DNA of 64,000 bases from Nonlabens marinus S1-08. Lineage in GTDB: Bacteria > Bacteroidota > Bacteroidia > Flavobacteriales > Flavobacteriaceae. The notes beneath the pieces were generated by a model, which ran no database searches, was not told the DNA's origin, and worked only from the letters and a program-made list of their open reading frames with translations. The DNA lies in assembly GCF_000831385.1 (NCBI RefSeq), contig NZ_AP014548.1, positions 496,001-560,000 on the forward strand, written 5' to 3'. Shown here piece after piece: positions 8,908 through 17,379 of the stretch (positions within the stretch are counted from its first letter, which is position 1; each line of letters starts with the position of its first letter). Position numbers and translations under genes: made by a program.

Positions 8908-9486
8908 TTAGGGCGATCGGAATTTTACTACACCTTTTGGAGTAACTAACTGGTCCAAAGGCATATCAGTATCATTTGTCGTAATCGTAAAGTTAAGAGG
9001 CTCAAAGAAGGAAATTCCTACCTTAATGGTATTTGGTCGACATTTGGCTAAAAAACGGTCGTAAAAGCCTTTGCCATAACCTATTCGGTTGCCGTATTTA
9101 TCTACCGCCAACAATGGAATGAACACCACATCTAAATCTTCATCCTTGATTTCAAAATCATCACCTTTTGGTTCTGGAATTCCATATTCATTGACTTTAA
9201 TCGTAGTCTGATCAGTCAATAAGAAGTGACGAAGTTCAAAAGTCTCAAAATCACTCCTTGACAAGGCTACATTTTTATCTCTTCCTTGAATGACCTGAAG
9301 GATATACTCCGTACGTACTTCGTTTTTAGTTTGGATGGGTAGAAAGAGATGAAATAGGCTTTGATCCCATATATCTAGTTTCAAAACATTATTCGCAATT
9401 TGAAGGCTCAAACCATGAACCTCCTCATTAGACATTACTTGGCGTTTAGCCTCAAACTCTTTCCTTAAGCTCTTCTTGTCTTTCAT
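8908..9486 (-). CDS. fau: 5-formyltetrahydrofolate cyclo-ligase
   Basis: A 192-residue cytoplasmic enzyme converting 5-formyl-THF to 5,10-methenyl-THF with ATP. Signatures are the N-terminal LRKEFEAKR, a substrate-binding FLPIQTKNEV region near 48-57, and the C-terminal GYGKGFYDRF at 136-145. The start overlaps the end of the AstE-like gene by 35 bp, so translation is probably coupled. It is the last gene of the four-gene run beginning at 11740. A folate enzyme here has no obvious link to the RimK genes upstream; the join may simply be operon packing. Confidence 0.95.
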   Translation of the reverse strand: MKDKKSLRKEFEAKRQVMSNEEVHGLSLQIANNVLKLDIWDQSLFHLFLPIQTKNEVRTEYILQVIQGRDKNVALSRSDFETFELRHFLLTDQTTIKVNEYGIPEPKGDDFEIKDEDLDVVFIPLLAVDKYGNRIGYGKGFYDRFLAKCRPNTIKVGISFFEPLNFTITTNDTDMPLDQLVTPKGVVKFRSP

Positions 9487-10435
9487 CTTTGCTTATATGA
9501 AATATCGCATCTCCTTGATACACTAGTGGACTATGATTTACATTGATTACAAATCCATCCTGTGGGGACTTTACTTTGTGCCTCATTGTTCCATAGGGAT
9601 CAGTAATGGAGGCAATCATCTCTCCTTTTTCAACTCGTTTTCCGTTAGCAACTCTAGGATGTAATAAACCACTGTATTTTGCTCTAACCCATTTGGATTT
9701 TTTAATTACATGAATGGGCTTCTCGTCAGGGTGAACTAATGATTTATCTTGTAACATACCCATATGATCCAGCACTCTTATTACACCATTTACCGCGGTA
9801 AGGATTACATTTTTATCACTTTGTTGAGATTTCCCTCCTTCAAACAAAAGGTAGTTTTTACCCATCTTGCTACACGTTTCACGGAAGGTTTTAGGTATGT
9901 TCTTTGACAATACTAAGAAGGGCGGGTGGAATATTTTAGCTAATTCCATGCTGTCTATCTCTAAGGGATCTACCCTTAACTGCGGCGCATTAAAACGTTG
10001 AGCTCCACCGGTATGAAAATCCATGACTAAATCTACATGAGGTAAAATGCCTTTAGTTACCTGATAGGCAAAACGACTTGCTAAAGAACCATTTTTAGCT
10101 CCTGGAAAAACTCGGTTCAGATCCCTACCATCTGGAAATTCTCTCTGCATATTCAAAAATCCAAACACGTTCACTACGGGAATAGCGATTACCATACCTT
10201 TTTTAGGGCGTACCACCTTTTTTGAAATAAGCTGACGAACTACTTCTACACCATTGAACTCATCTCCATGTACTCCGCCCGTGAGCAGAACCACAGGGCC
10301 TGCTTTTTTAGCTCGGTGAATAATTACCGGGATGTCTACCACAGTGCTGGTATATAACCGCGCCATATTAAAATTAAGCGTATGACTGGTACCTGGCTTT
10401 ATTAAGGTGTCGAGAATAACAATGTCTGCTGCCAT
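9452..10435 (-). CDS. Succinylglutamate desuccinylase/aspartoacylase family zinc hydrolase
   Basis: A 327-residue zinc-dependent amidohydrolase-like protein of the M14-related AstE/AspA family. Zinc ligands are visible as H56 and E59 in GGVHGDE and H141 in MDFHTGG. E199 in LLFEGGKS is in the right place for the catalytic glutamate. The C-terminal 80 residues (RAKYSGLLHPRVANGKRVEKG onward) form a barrel-sandwich/lipoyl-like beta domain. It follows rimK by 2 bp and overlaps fau by 35 bp. This family near RimK suggests it acts on a glutamate-containing product, but the exact substrate cannot be told. Confidence 0.9.
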   Translation of the reverse strand: MAADIVILDTLIKPGTSHTLNFNMARLYTSTVVDIPVIIHRAKKAGPVVLLTGGVHGDEFNGVEVVRQLISKKVVRPKKGMVIAIPVVNVFGFLNMQREFPDGRDLNRVFPGAKNGSLASRFAYQVTKGILPHVDLVMDFHTGGAQRFNAPQLRVDPLEIDSMELAKIFHPPFLVLSKNIPKTFRETCSKMGKNYLLFEGGKSQQSDKNVILTAVNGVIRVLDHMGMLQDKSLVHPDEKPIHVIKKSKWVRAKYSGLLHPRVANGKRVEKGEMIASITDPYGTMRHKVKSPQDGFVINVNHSPLVYQGDAIFHISKDERQEELKERV

Positions 10436-10437
10436 TC

Positions 10438-11310
10438 TTAAATATTAGTTTCTATATACTTTACTATTGCTCTTGCAATATTTTGTTGAGTAGCCGCTTC
10501 AATCCCCTCAAGTCCAGGAGAACTATTCACTTCTAGCACTAAAGGCCCTCGGCTGCTCTGCAATAAATCTACACCACAAACTCCTAATCCTAAAGATTTT
10601 GCAGCTGCAATTGCCGTATTTTCCTCTTCTTTGCTCAATTTTATTTTAGTGGCAGATCCACCACGGTGCAAATTAGAACGGAATTCTCCTTTTTGAGCCT
10701 GACGCTTCATAGCTCCAACTACTTTATCACCTACCACAAATGCCCTAAGATCTGCACCACCGGCTTCTTTAATAAATTCTTGCACGATGACTCTAGATTC
10801 CAGATTATTGTAGGCTTCTAGAATAGTCTCTGCACTTTCAAAATTTTCAGCAAGGTTGACACCTATTCCTTGAGTCCCCTCTAAAACCTTAATTATGCAT
10901 GGAGGCCCATCTACCATTTCTAATATAGCACTGGTATGTTTACCGAAGTTTGTAAACACTGTCTTAGGCATTCCTACTCCAGAGCTACTCAAGCGCTGCA
11001 AACTTTGCAATTTATCTCTACTGCGTACTAAAGCTTGTGAGCTCACCGTGGTAAAACATTTCATCGCTTCAAATTGACGAACGATAGCGGTACCATAGAA
11101 AGTAATACTTGATCCTATGCGCGGTATAATGGCATCTGGCTTTTCTAAGCGAACGCCTTTGTAAAAAACAGTAGGTTTTTGCTTTTCAAGTTTTATATCA
11201 CACTTGAGTGGATCAATGACTTTTACCTCATGACCAGCAGCCTTAATTTCTTCTACCATTCGAGCAGTACTATAGATACTACTGCTTCTTGATAGGATGT
11301 TAATCTTCAT
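10438..11310 (-). CDS. rimK: RimK-family alpha-L-glutamate ligase
   Basis: A 290-residue ATP-grasp ligase. In E. coli RimK adds glutamates to the C-terminus of ribosomal protein S6 and can also make poly-alpha-glutamate. Visible features are the N-terminal PRIGSSITFYG, SRDKLQSLQRL at 97-107, ATP-binding K141 in CIIKVLEGTQGIGV, the metal-binding D248 in GVDLL, and E260/N262 in LEVNSSPGLEGIE. Length matches E. coli RimK closely. It overlaps the retropepsin-like gene by 11 bp and precedes the AstE-like gene by 2 bp, so this is a coherent, translationally coupled module. Whether S6 is the substrate here is not shown. Confidence 0.96.
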   Translation of the reverse strand: MKINILSRSSSIYSTARMVEEIKAAGHEVKVIDPLKCDIKLEKQKPTVFYKGVRLEKPDAIIPRIGSSITFYGTAIVRQFEAMKCFTTVSSQALVRSRDKLQSLQRLSSSGVGMPKTVFTNFGKHTSAILEMVDGPPCIIKVLEGTQGIGVNLAENFESAETILEAYNNLESRVIVQEFIKEAGGADLRAFVVGDKVVGAMKRQAQKGEFRSNLHRGGSATKIKLSKEEENTAIAAAKSLGLGVCGVDLLQSSRGPLVLEVNSSPGLEGIEAATQQNIARAIVKYIETNI

Positions 11311-11740
11311 ATTGGGATTGTAAATAGGAAATGTCCTGCAATTCAGGATCTACAATAAATTTTTTGGAGAGAAATTTTCTTCCTAAAAGAACGGGAAAAC
11401 GCATCTCTGACCTATCGTTTAGGGTCAGAGATATTTTGTATAATTTATTGAACAAGCGTATGTTTGATTTTACCTCAAATCGTTGCTCTTTTAAGCCGTT
11501 GCTACTGCGTACGGTAGTCTCTTCATAGTCTGTAAATTCAATGTGTTGACCGTGAAATTGTGGGTGGCTTTTATCTAAAAAAACAGCATGAAGTACACCA
11601 TCTTTCTCTACGATATCTTGACAATGAATACTTGAGGTATAGGCACCTGTATCGATTTTAATATCGATCTCATCCAGGTTAAGCTTTGGGAAATCTGCTT
11701 TATCCGTGCGGCCAATAATGGTTTTCTTACTCTTAATCAC
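11300..11740 (-). CDS. RimB-type retropepsin-like protease (RimK-associated)
   Basis: A 146-residue protein of the bacterial retropepsin-like family, often annotated as an ATP-dependent zinc protease. The catalytic aspartate is D30 in IDTGAYTSSIH. The later MRFPVLLGRKFL (113-124) is the second conserved segment. Proteins of this family are encoded next to rimK in many bacteria, where RimB has been linked to trimming the added glutamates. It is the first gene of the operon and overlaps rimK by 11 bp. I leave the symbol blank because orthology with Pseudomonas rimB is not proven here. Confidence 0.88.
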   Translation of the reverse strand: MIKSKKTIIGRTDKADFPKLNLDEIDIKIDTGAYTSSIHCQDIVEKDGVLHAVFLDKSHPQFHGQHIEFTDYEETTVRSSNGLKEQRFEVKSNIRLFNKLYKISLTLNDRSEMRFPVLLGRKFLSKKFIVDPELQDISYLQSQYED

Positions 11741-11822
11741 CCGTTTTCTTTAATTATGGTGCAAGGTAAAAAGATTTCTAATAGGAATTTTCCCTATTTC
11801 GCGCCAAAGGAAGTAGTGTTAT

Positions 11823-11842
11823 TTCGCTTTCGCGAAAGCGAA
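11823..11842. repeat. Palindromic repeat copy 3, intergenic
   Basis: Exact TTCGCTTTCGCGAAAGCGAA between the start of the rimB-like gene and the end of the esterase gene, both on the minus strand. It is 33 bp beyond the esterase stop. Confidence 0.95.
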
Positions 11843-11875
11843 CTTCACCAACTTCTTAGATAACTTAATAGAAAT

Positions 11876-12718
11876 TTATTGTTTATTCATAAACTCTCGC
11901 GTCTCATCAAACCGTGAGCTCCAGGGCCAAAACAATTGTGAAACCATTGCAACATGCCCTTTATCCAACCATTGAATGGAAGCTTGAGGCTGGTATTTTT
12001 TAAGTTCTTCAAGAAACTTTTTATTACTGGTGTCGATAGATTCATAGGTTTCATCGCCTACATAAATTTTGATCTCTGGGGTGTTTTCATCTATAAAATT
12101 GATAGGAGAAGCTTCTACCCACTCCTCTGGATTTTTAGTCCAGGTAGCGACATAATTTTGATCTGTCGATGGCGGATTTTTCCTTAAAAAAGATTCCATA
12201 TCTAAACCAGCGGCATCGTTTAGAATGATTCCCTTAATGCTTTTAGGGTCAACCCCATACTTTGGATTCATTACAGCAAGTGCTGCGAGATGCCCGCCGG
12301 CGGAATGCCCTGTAAGATAAATACGCTCTGGATCGCCTCCATATTCAGTAATATGATCTTTTACCCATTGTATAGATTTGGCAATCTGTTGAGTCATTTC
12401 ATCGTAGCTCGCTTTAGGGCTTTTAGTATAATCAGGCATGACCACCACCATGTCGTGCTTTGCAAAATTTCTACCTGCATAGCCGTATGTTTTCTTATTA
12501 CCGCTATTCCAGTTGCCGCCATAGACGAATATTAACACAGGTAATTTGGCCTCCTTTTTTTGATTTGCAAAAACGTTGAGAGTCGGGTGATCAGCGATTC
12601 CATCGATCCTGCTGCCATAATCGATACCTGTCGTCTTAACAACGGAGCAGGAATTTAAAGTAAATACACCTATGAGTAAACTCAGTAAAATGGCACAGAA
12701 GTATGATTTTTTAAGCAC
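11876..12718 (-). CDS. Lipoprotein alpha/beta-hydrolase (esterase/lipase-like)
   Basis: A 280-residue exported hydrolase. The signal peptide ends in a lipobox, LNSC with lipidated C24, so it should be anchored to a membrane. The fold is that of BD-FAE/hormone-sensitive-lipase-type esterases. An oxyanion-type VYGGNW is at about 65-70, the nucleophile S139 is in GHSAGGH, an acidic residue is expected in the YVGDET stretch, and the histidine is in KGHVAM near the C-terminus. It probably cleaves small carboxylic esters. It stands alone; its upstream region holds no promoter I can assign with confidence. Confidence 0.92.
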   Translation of the reverse strand: MLKKSYFCAILLSLLIGVFTLNSCSVVKTTGIDYGSRIDGIADHPTLNVFANQKKEAKLPVLIFVYGGNWNSGNKKTYGYAGRNFAKHDMVVVMPDYTKSPKASYDEMTQQIAKSIQWVKDHITEYGGDPERIYLTGHSAGGHLAALAVMNPKYGVDPKSIKGIILNDAAGLDMESFLRKNPPSTDQNYVATWTKNPEEWVEASPINFIDENTPEIKIYVGDETYESIDTSNKKFLEELKKYQPQASIQWLDKGHVAMVSQLFWPWSSRFDETREFMNKQ

Positions 12719-12790
12719 TTAAATGTTGTTTGTCGACTATTTACGTCTTTTATCGTGTTTTGGTTTTCGGACATGAAAAAATACCGCTTT

Positions 12791-12798
12791 TACATTTG
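12791..12798 (+). promoter_or_regulatory. Possible -7 element for the DUF2071 gene
   Basis: TACATTTG is an exact TAnnTTTG match 60 bp before the ATG at 12859. The usual -33 TTG is not at the expected spacing, so this is a moderate call. Confidence 0.4.
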
Positions 12799-12858
12799 TA
12801 CAAATTGCTGTGTGAGGTCTTTAACTAAGTATTCAAGTCCAGCCCCTAACTTTGTCAA

Positions 12859-13560
12859 ATGTCGTTTCTTACCTCTACCTGGAGTTACCTCCCATTTGCC
12901 AATTATAAAGTCCCACCTGAACTATTGTATCCACACCTACCTAAAGGAACCGTACTGGATTTAAGAGGAGAGCTGGCAGATATTAGCTTAGTAGGTTTGC
13001 GATTTGAACGTACTCGCATTTTGAACTTACCTATACCTTTTCACATCAATTTTAGCGAGATTAATTTGAGATTCTATGTGTGTCAACCGGATACAGGTAA
13101 AAAAGGCGTTGTTTTTATTAAGGAAATTGTAGACAAACCCATGATCACTTTTGTAGCTAACAATCTCTATCACGAAAGGTATCAAACCATGCCTGTCCGT
13201 TTTGAACTGGAAGAAAAAAAGGGTCAGAAATCGCATTTAAAATACCAGTGGAAACCTAAAACCTGGCAAGAGTTTGCCCTAACCTATGAGCCTGAGGCGT
13301 TATCCATTGTAGATGGCAGTGAGGAACAATTTATTCTAGAGCGTTATTTTGGGTACTCCGAATACGATAAAAAAACGACCTTTGAATATGAGGTGTGCCA
13401 CGCCAGCTGGGAACATTTTAAGGTTACCGACTTTCAAATTGATGTGGATTTTGAGCAAACTTACGGTCCTGAATTTGCTTTGCTAAACTCCTTACGACCA
13501 GACAGCGTGATGATGGCACAAGGGTCTCGAATCTCCATAGAGAAGAAAAGAAAATTGTAG
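12859..13560 (+). CDS. DUF2071 (YqjF-like) family protein
   Basis: A 233-residue cytoplasmic protein of the DUF2071/YqjF group, which are predicted to share an acetoacetate-decarboxylase-like fold. Family traits are an N-terminal WSYLPFANYKVPPELLYPHLP, a central FSEINLRFYV and a long beta-rich remainder. No catalytic function is established for the family, so none is assigned. It stands alone, divergent from the esterase gene and convergent with the outer-membrane barrel gene, from which it is separated by a repeat and a two-way terminator. Confidence 0.82.
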   Translation: MSFLTSTWSYLPFANYKVPPELLYPHLPKGTVLDLRGELADISLVGLRFERTRILNLPIPFHINFSEINLRFYVCQPDTGKKGVVFIKEIVDKPMITFVANNLYHERYQTMPVRFELEEKKGQKSHLKYQWKPKTWQEFALTYEPEALSIVDGSEEQFILERYFGYSEYDKKTTFEYEVCHASWEHFKVTDFQIDVDFEQTYGPEFALLNSLRPDSVMMAQGSRISIEKKRKL

Positions 13561-13562
13561 AG

Positions 13563-13582
13563 TTCGCTTTCGCGAAAGCGAA
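13563..13582. repeat. Palindromic repeat copy 4, intergenic
   Basis: Exact 20-bp palindrome starting 3 bp after the DUF2071 stop codon, between two convergent genes and just before a terminator hairpin. Confidence 0.95.
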
Positions 13583-13587
13583 CTAAA

Positions 13588-13615
13588 AAAGGCAACATCT
13601 TGCGATATTGCCTTT
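13588..13615. terminator. Two-way terminator hairpin between convergent genes
   Basis: AAAGGCAA at 13588-13595 pairs with TTGCCTTT at 13608-13615, with three more inner pairs past one mismatch. An A-run lies on the left flank, giving a T-run for the minus-strand transcript. It can serve the DUF2071 gene and the barrel gene. Confidence 0.7.
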
Positions 13616-13638
13616 AGAAATTTAACTGCAGATTTTTT

Positions 13639-16368
13639 TTATAAGTCGTATCTCACCTGTAGATAAACATATCGAGGTAGAACAAAATCTTGTGAAACGC
13701 TGGTCGCTACTTGACCAAAGTTTGCATTCACAATAGCCTCTGTATTCAATAAGTTTGTCGCTGCAACCTTATATTCCCATTTAGAGTCTGGCTCTCTATA
13801 GAAAGCACTAGCCTCTAGGAAGTCAAAGTTTTGCCCGCCTTGATCTGCATCAAACAAGTTCAAATCATACTCTGCCACCAGCTGTATTGCTTTTCCTATT
13901 TTCCAATTAGCATCGAGTCCTATTGCTTGGGTAGTAAATTGATTTTGGAACGTACCGTTGTCGGTATCTTGGAAAGATATTCTATAACTTACATCAAAGT
14001 TGATTCCCTCTTGCCAATTACTACCCGCACTTATATTGTAGGCATGTGTAAAGTTTGTCGATTCCAGCTGGCGACCATTGAAAATGTTGTTGAAAGAAGA
14101 GTAATTCACATTAGCTCCTATCCTTGTTCTAATCTTCCCAAATTCGCGTCCATACGATCCATTACCTCCAAAACTCTCATTTGCAAAAGCTGAGTTTATG
14201 GGCGCAGAAATTTGATTAATCCCATCTAGGATGGTACTATTTTGAATCGCATCACGATTTTTATTATAAAATACATTTGCAAATATGGTCGTATAATTAA
14301 ACATATTAAAGTTGCGGTAATTAAGTCTTACCTCATCATTTATAGCTCCCTCTAACTGATTATTACCACTGCTTAAACTGTTGTAGTTCCCAAAAACTAA
14401 AGCTTGTGCGTAACGCTCCACATCTTGAAATGCGATGGTTTGATCATAGGTGAAATTCAATGATTCTGAAGATTTGAAGGCATACCTAATGTCTAGATCT
14501 GGAAGTATTTTTGATGTCTTTATCTCATTAGTCTCCCCATTCTGCTCATCTTTTGTCGTGATGTTATGGTAGTGAAATCCTGGTGTGATGGTAAATTTAC
14601 CTGTGATGATTTTATAGTGCAATCCTGCATAAAGATCTGTGTAATTGTATTCTACGTTGTTTATTAGATCTGGATCAGTTAAATCATTTCTAGTGTCACC
14701 TCCTAATATTTGAAAAATATTAGAATTGTAATCTTGTTTATTAAAGATCCCACCTACAGTCAGGTTGATGTTACTTATTTTATTTAAGATGTACCAATAA
14801 TCCACTTTAGCATCTAGCCTTTTAGTATCTACTAAATTTGACTGATTGATGTTATACGGGTCTGCTTGGGTCAAGTTCAATCTACCATTAAAAGGTTCTG
14901 GATCTTGTTGATCGCGTATGTCTCTTATCGCATTATAAAAAGGATCTTCTTCTTGATCTACATAACTTCCCTCAAAGGAAAATATACTACGATCGCCGGC
15001 TGTATAGTACATACTTAGATTTTGATCGATCACAATAGGACGTTGTGAATTAAGCTGATCAATATCTTCAACAATACTTTGAGTGCCGCCACCGTCAACA
15101 GGTTCTACACGTGCTGATAAGAAGTCAGATATTTGCTCTACATCAGTAATGTTAACCTGGCCGTTATAGTCTAGGGTAAAATTGGAGTTCGGTTTGTAAT
15201 CTGCCCCTAATTTGAATATGGCTGTCTCGTTACGTTGGAACGAAAGATCTCTTGTATCTTCAATAATACCATTGTCGATGAATGTTCTATTGTTGTCCCT
15301 GCGATCTTCAGTATCGGTGCTAGAAACAATTGCAAAACCATTGATATCTAATGATTTATTTACTTTATAGGCACCGTTGAAGGCTCCAAACTTACTTTCA
15401 ATATTTACAGCTCGATTGCTTTGAAAGGCTGTGATCCCTTGATTTCCAGTCCCTGTGTTTATACTTGACCCAATGCCACGAGTATTTGAAAAGTTTCTAC
15501 CTGTAAAACGACGGTAATCGCTAAATGTAAATGCAGGCAAGCCTAAATTATTGAAGTCTGTCAAAATATTGATAGAAACATCTGGGCTATAATAAAATGC
15601 CTTAGGCTTTACTTGATACCGAGCTTCTTCATTACCATAACCTCCTGCTGCAGTGACTTCTCCAAACCAGAATTTTTCCTTCCCTTCTTTCAATCTAATA
15701 TTGATAGCAACACGATCCTGATCGTTTCCTATACCTTTTAATTGGCTCACATTGTTGAAATTCTTTAACACCTCTACTTTAGAGATAGCATCTGCTGGGA
15801 TATTTTTAGTGGCAAGTTTTGAATCGCCCTCAAAAAATTCCTTTCCATTTATGAAGACTCGCTCTACCCGGTTTCCTTCAACCGTAACATCGCCTTCCTC
15901 ACTGACCTCCATTCCTGGAAGTTTTTTAAGAACGTCTTCCAGCTTTCGTTCCGTTCCATTAGTAAAACTATCGCTGTTATAAACGATTGTATCTCCTTTA
16001 ATGGTAACGGGCATCTCATAAACAATGTTGATCGCATCCAATTGATCTGCACCATCTAACATCACAAAGTTTTTTACCATATCTCCTTGAATCTTAGTTA
16101 CCTTTTCTTCAATCTGCCTTAATCCTAGAAAAGAGACTTTAAGGATATAAGTACTATCTTGTTTGAGGTTAGCCAATTGGTAGCGTCCTTCCGTATTTGT
16201 AATCCCAAAAGCTCCCATGGAATTGTTAGAACCATAAGCTATAACATTAGCCATTGCTACTGGAACACCTAGACTGTCTACAACAGTTCCTGTTATTTTT
16301 ACGTTTTGTGCTTGGGCTAGCATTCCTGTAAGAAGTAAGCCTGCTAGTAAGAGAATAATTTTGTTCAT
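13639..16368 (-). CDS. Outer-membrane beta-barrel protein with carboxypeptidase-regulatory-like domain (TonB-receptor-like)
   Basis: A 909-residue exported protein. The signal peptide MNKIILLLAGLLLTGMLAQAQ is followed by a carboxypeptidase-regulatory-like beta-sandwich (residues about 24-105), then a plug-like region (KLEDVLKKLPGMEVSEEGDVTVEG...RVFINGKEFFEG), then a long beta-barrel ending in VYLQVRYDL, an aromatic/hydrophobic outer-membrane C-terminus. This architecture is typical of Bacteroidota TonB-dependent-like transporters of the OMP_b-brl type. It lies downstream of two GLPGLI genes, separated from the nearer by a minus-strand terminator-like hairpin, so co-expression may be partial. 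Substrate unknown. Confidence 0.9.
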   Translation of the reverse strand: MNKIILLLAGLLLTGMLAQAQNVKITGTVVDSLGVPVAMANVIAYGSNNSMGAFGITNTEGRYQLANLKQDSTYILKVSFLGLRQIEEKVTKIQGDMVKNFVMLDGADQLDAINIVYEMPVTIKGDTIVYNSDSFTNGTERKLEDVLKKLPGMEVSEEGDVTVEGNRVERVFINGKEFFEGDSKLATKNIPADAISKVEVLKNFNNVSQLKGIGNDQDRVAINIRLKEGKEKFWFGEVTAAGGYGNEEARYQVKPKAFYYSPDVSINILTDFNNLGLPAFTFSDYRRFTGRNFSNTRGIGSSINTGTGNQGITAFQSNRAVNIESKFGAFNGAYKVNKSLDINGFAIVSSTDTEDRRDNNRTFIDNGIIEDTRDLSFQRNETAIFKLGADYKPNSNFTLDYNGQVNITDVEQISDFLSARVEPVDGGGTQSIVEDIDQLNSQRPIVIDQNLSMYYTAGDRSIFSFEGSYVDQEEDPFYNAIRDIRDQQDPEPFNGRLNLTQADPYNINQSNLVDTKRLDAKVDYWYILNKISNINLTVGGIFNKQDYNSNIFQILGGDTRNDLTDPDLINNVEYNYTDLYAGLHYKIITGKFTITPGFHYHNITTKDEQNGETNEIKTSKILPDLDIRYAFKSSESLNFTYDQTIAFQDVERYAQALVFGNYNSLSSGNNQLEGAINDEVRLNYRNFNMFNYTTIFANVFYNKNRDAIQNSTILDGINQISAPINSAFANESFGGNGSYGREFGKIRTRIGANVNYSSFNNIFNGRQLESTNFTHAYNISAGSNWQEGINFDVSYRISFQDTDNGTFQNQFTTQAIGLDANWKIGKAIQLVAEYDLNLFDADQGGQNFDFLEASAFYREPDSKWEYKVAATNLLNTEAIVNANFGQVATSVSQDFVLPRYVYLQVRYDL

Positions 16369-16384
16369 TAGGTTGTTAGCTATT

Positions 16385-16409
16385 AAAAAACGAGGTTGGT
16401 TAGACCTCG
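16385..16409 (-). terminator. Terminator/attenuator between GLPGLI gene and barrel gene
   Basis: On the minus strand, CGAGGT (16409-16404) pairs with ACCTCG (16396-16391) and is followed by a run of six T (16390-16385). It sits between the stop of the GLPGLI gene and the start of the barrel gene, so it could limit read-through within the operon. Confidence 0.6.
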
Positions 16410-16441
16410 CATTGTATTAAAAATGGGTTGTAATTATATAA

Positions 16442-17296
16442 TTAGTTTCTACCACGACCGCCTCTACCACCACGGAAACGTTCTGACATTTCTTCCATCT
16501 TTTTAGTAAACGTGGCATTGTATTCTTCTAATTTGATTTCTTCTCCTTTGGTTTCTGCCTGAATTTTATCTCTCTTTTCAGGGTTCAAAACGATTTTAGT
16601 ACACAACATAGTTGTGCCATTTGTGTTTAATTCTAAAATCAGTCCAGGTAGCCCTCCATATTCCGCTGGACCGTGTTGTACAGGAATTTCTGGAGTAAAC
16701 CAGGCTGTCACGGTTGTAGTGTCATCCTTTTCAAACATGTCAGTCAATTTCATCGTTCCGTCTTCCTCTTTCTTTTTAGTATCCTCATCACGACGTCTTC
16801 TAAATGCACTCATATCTAGATCATCATTTTTCTTTACAGCAGTCGCTTTCACTGCAGTGTAGTTTCCTATTTTTCTAGATTCTCCTGTAATTTGCCAGTC
16901 CAATTGAGGCAGATCATCCTTAATAAGAAAGGTTTTTCCCATCATATCGCGCTGCTCCGTAAACGTGTTAGTGGTAATATTTTTATACTTATCGCCACCC
17001 ATAGACGATCCCATAAAGTTTCCCCAGCCACCACCTTGACCAGGTGCTGCTAGCGCCACTTCTTGTTGCCATATAGATTCGTTTCTATTGAACTTGAGAA
17101 TAAATGTTTTCTCGCTGGCTTTTTTAAGGTTGTCCTCTATACGCTTGCGTTGGTCTGGAGTAATATCTCTGTTCCCTTCTAAGAAGCTCTTATCGATTGA
17201 ACCTTTTGAGAAATAAGTCGCCTCGCCGTACAATTCTTGAGCTGTAGACCAAGATCCCGCAGCTACAAGCGCTACCATTAAAAATATATTTTTCAT
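16442..17296 (-). CDS. GLPGLI family protein (first copy)
   Basis: An exported protein of about 284 residues. I chose the ATG at 17294-17296 because it begins a clean signal peptide (MKNIFLMVALVAAGSWSTAQ); an in-frame start 33 bp upstream would add a poor N-terminus. The family-naming motif GLPGLILEL is present after PVQHGPAEYG. The first half carries conserved LIKDDLPQLDW and a K-IGNYTAVKATA segment. The C-terminus ends in a short RG-rich tail (RGGRGGRGRN). GLPGLI proteins are Bacteroidota-specific, periplasmic or envelope-associated, and of unknown function. It forms an operon-like run with a second GLPGLI gene and a barrel gene. Confidence 0.93.
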   Translation of the reverse strand: MKNIFLMVALVAAGSWSTAQELYGEATYFSKGSIDKSFLEGNRDITPDQRKRIEDNLKKASEKTFILKFNRNESIWQQEVALAAPGQGGGWGNFMGSSMGGDKYKNITTNTFTEQRDMMGKTFLIKDDLPQLDWQITGESRKIGNYTAVKATAVKKNDDLDMSAFRRRRDEDTKKKEEDGTMKLTDMFEKDDTTTVTAWFTPEIPVQHGPAEYGGLPGLILELNTNGTTMLCTKIVLNPEKRDKIQAETKGEEIKLEEYNATFTKKMEEMSERFRGGRGGRGRN

Positions 17297-17379
17297 GCCT
17301 TTTTGTTTTATAAGTGTTCCTAGCAACACAATAGTTACAAGAACTCACTTGAGACTTGAAAAAGTAAATAAGGTTTAAT

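Noticed and set aside
12755-12964. A 69-codon ORF upstream of the DUF2071 gene
   Set aside because: It overlaps the DUF2071 start in another frame and its product has no recognisable features; a -7-like box lies inside it.
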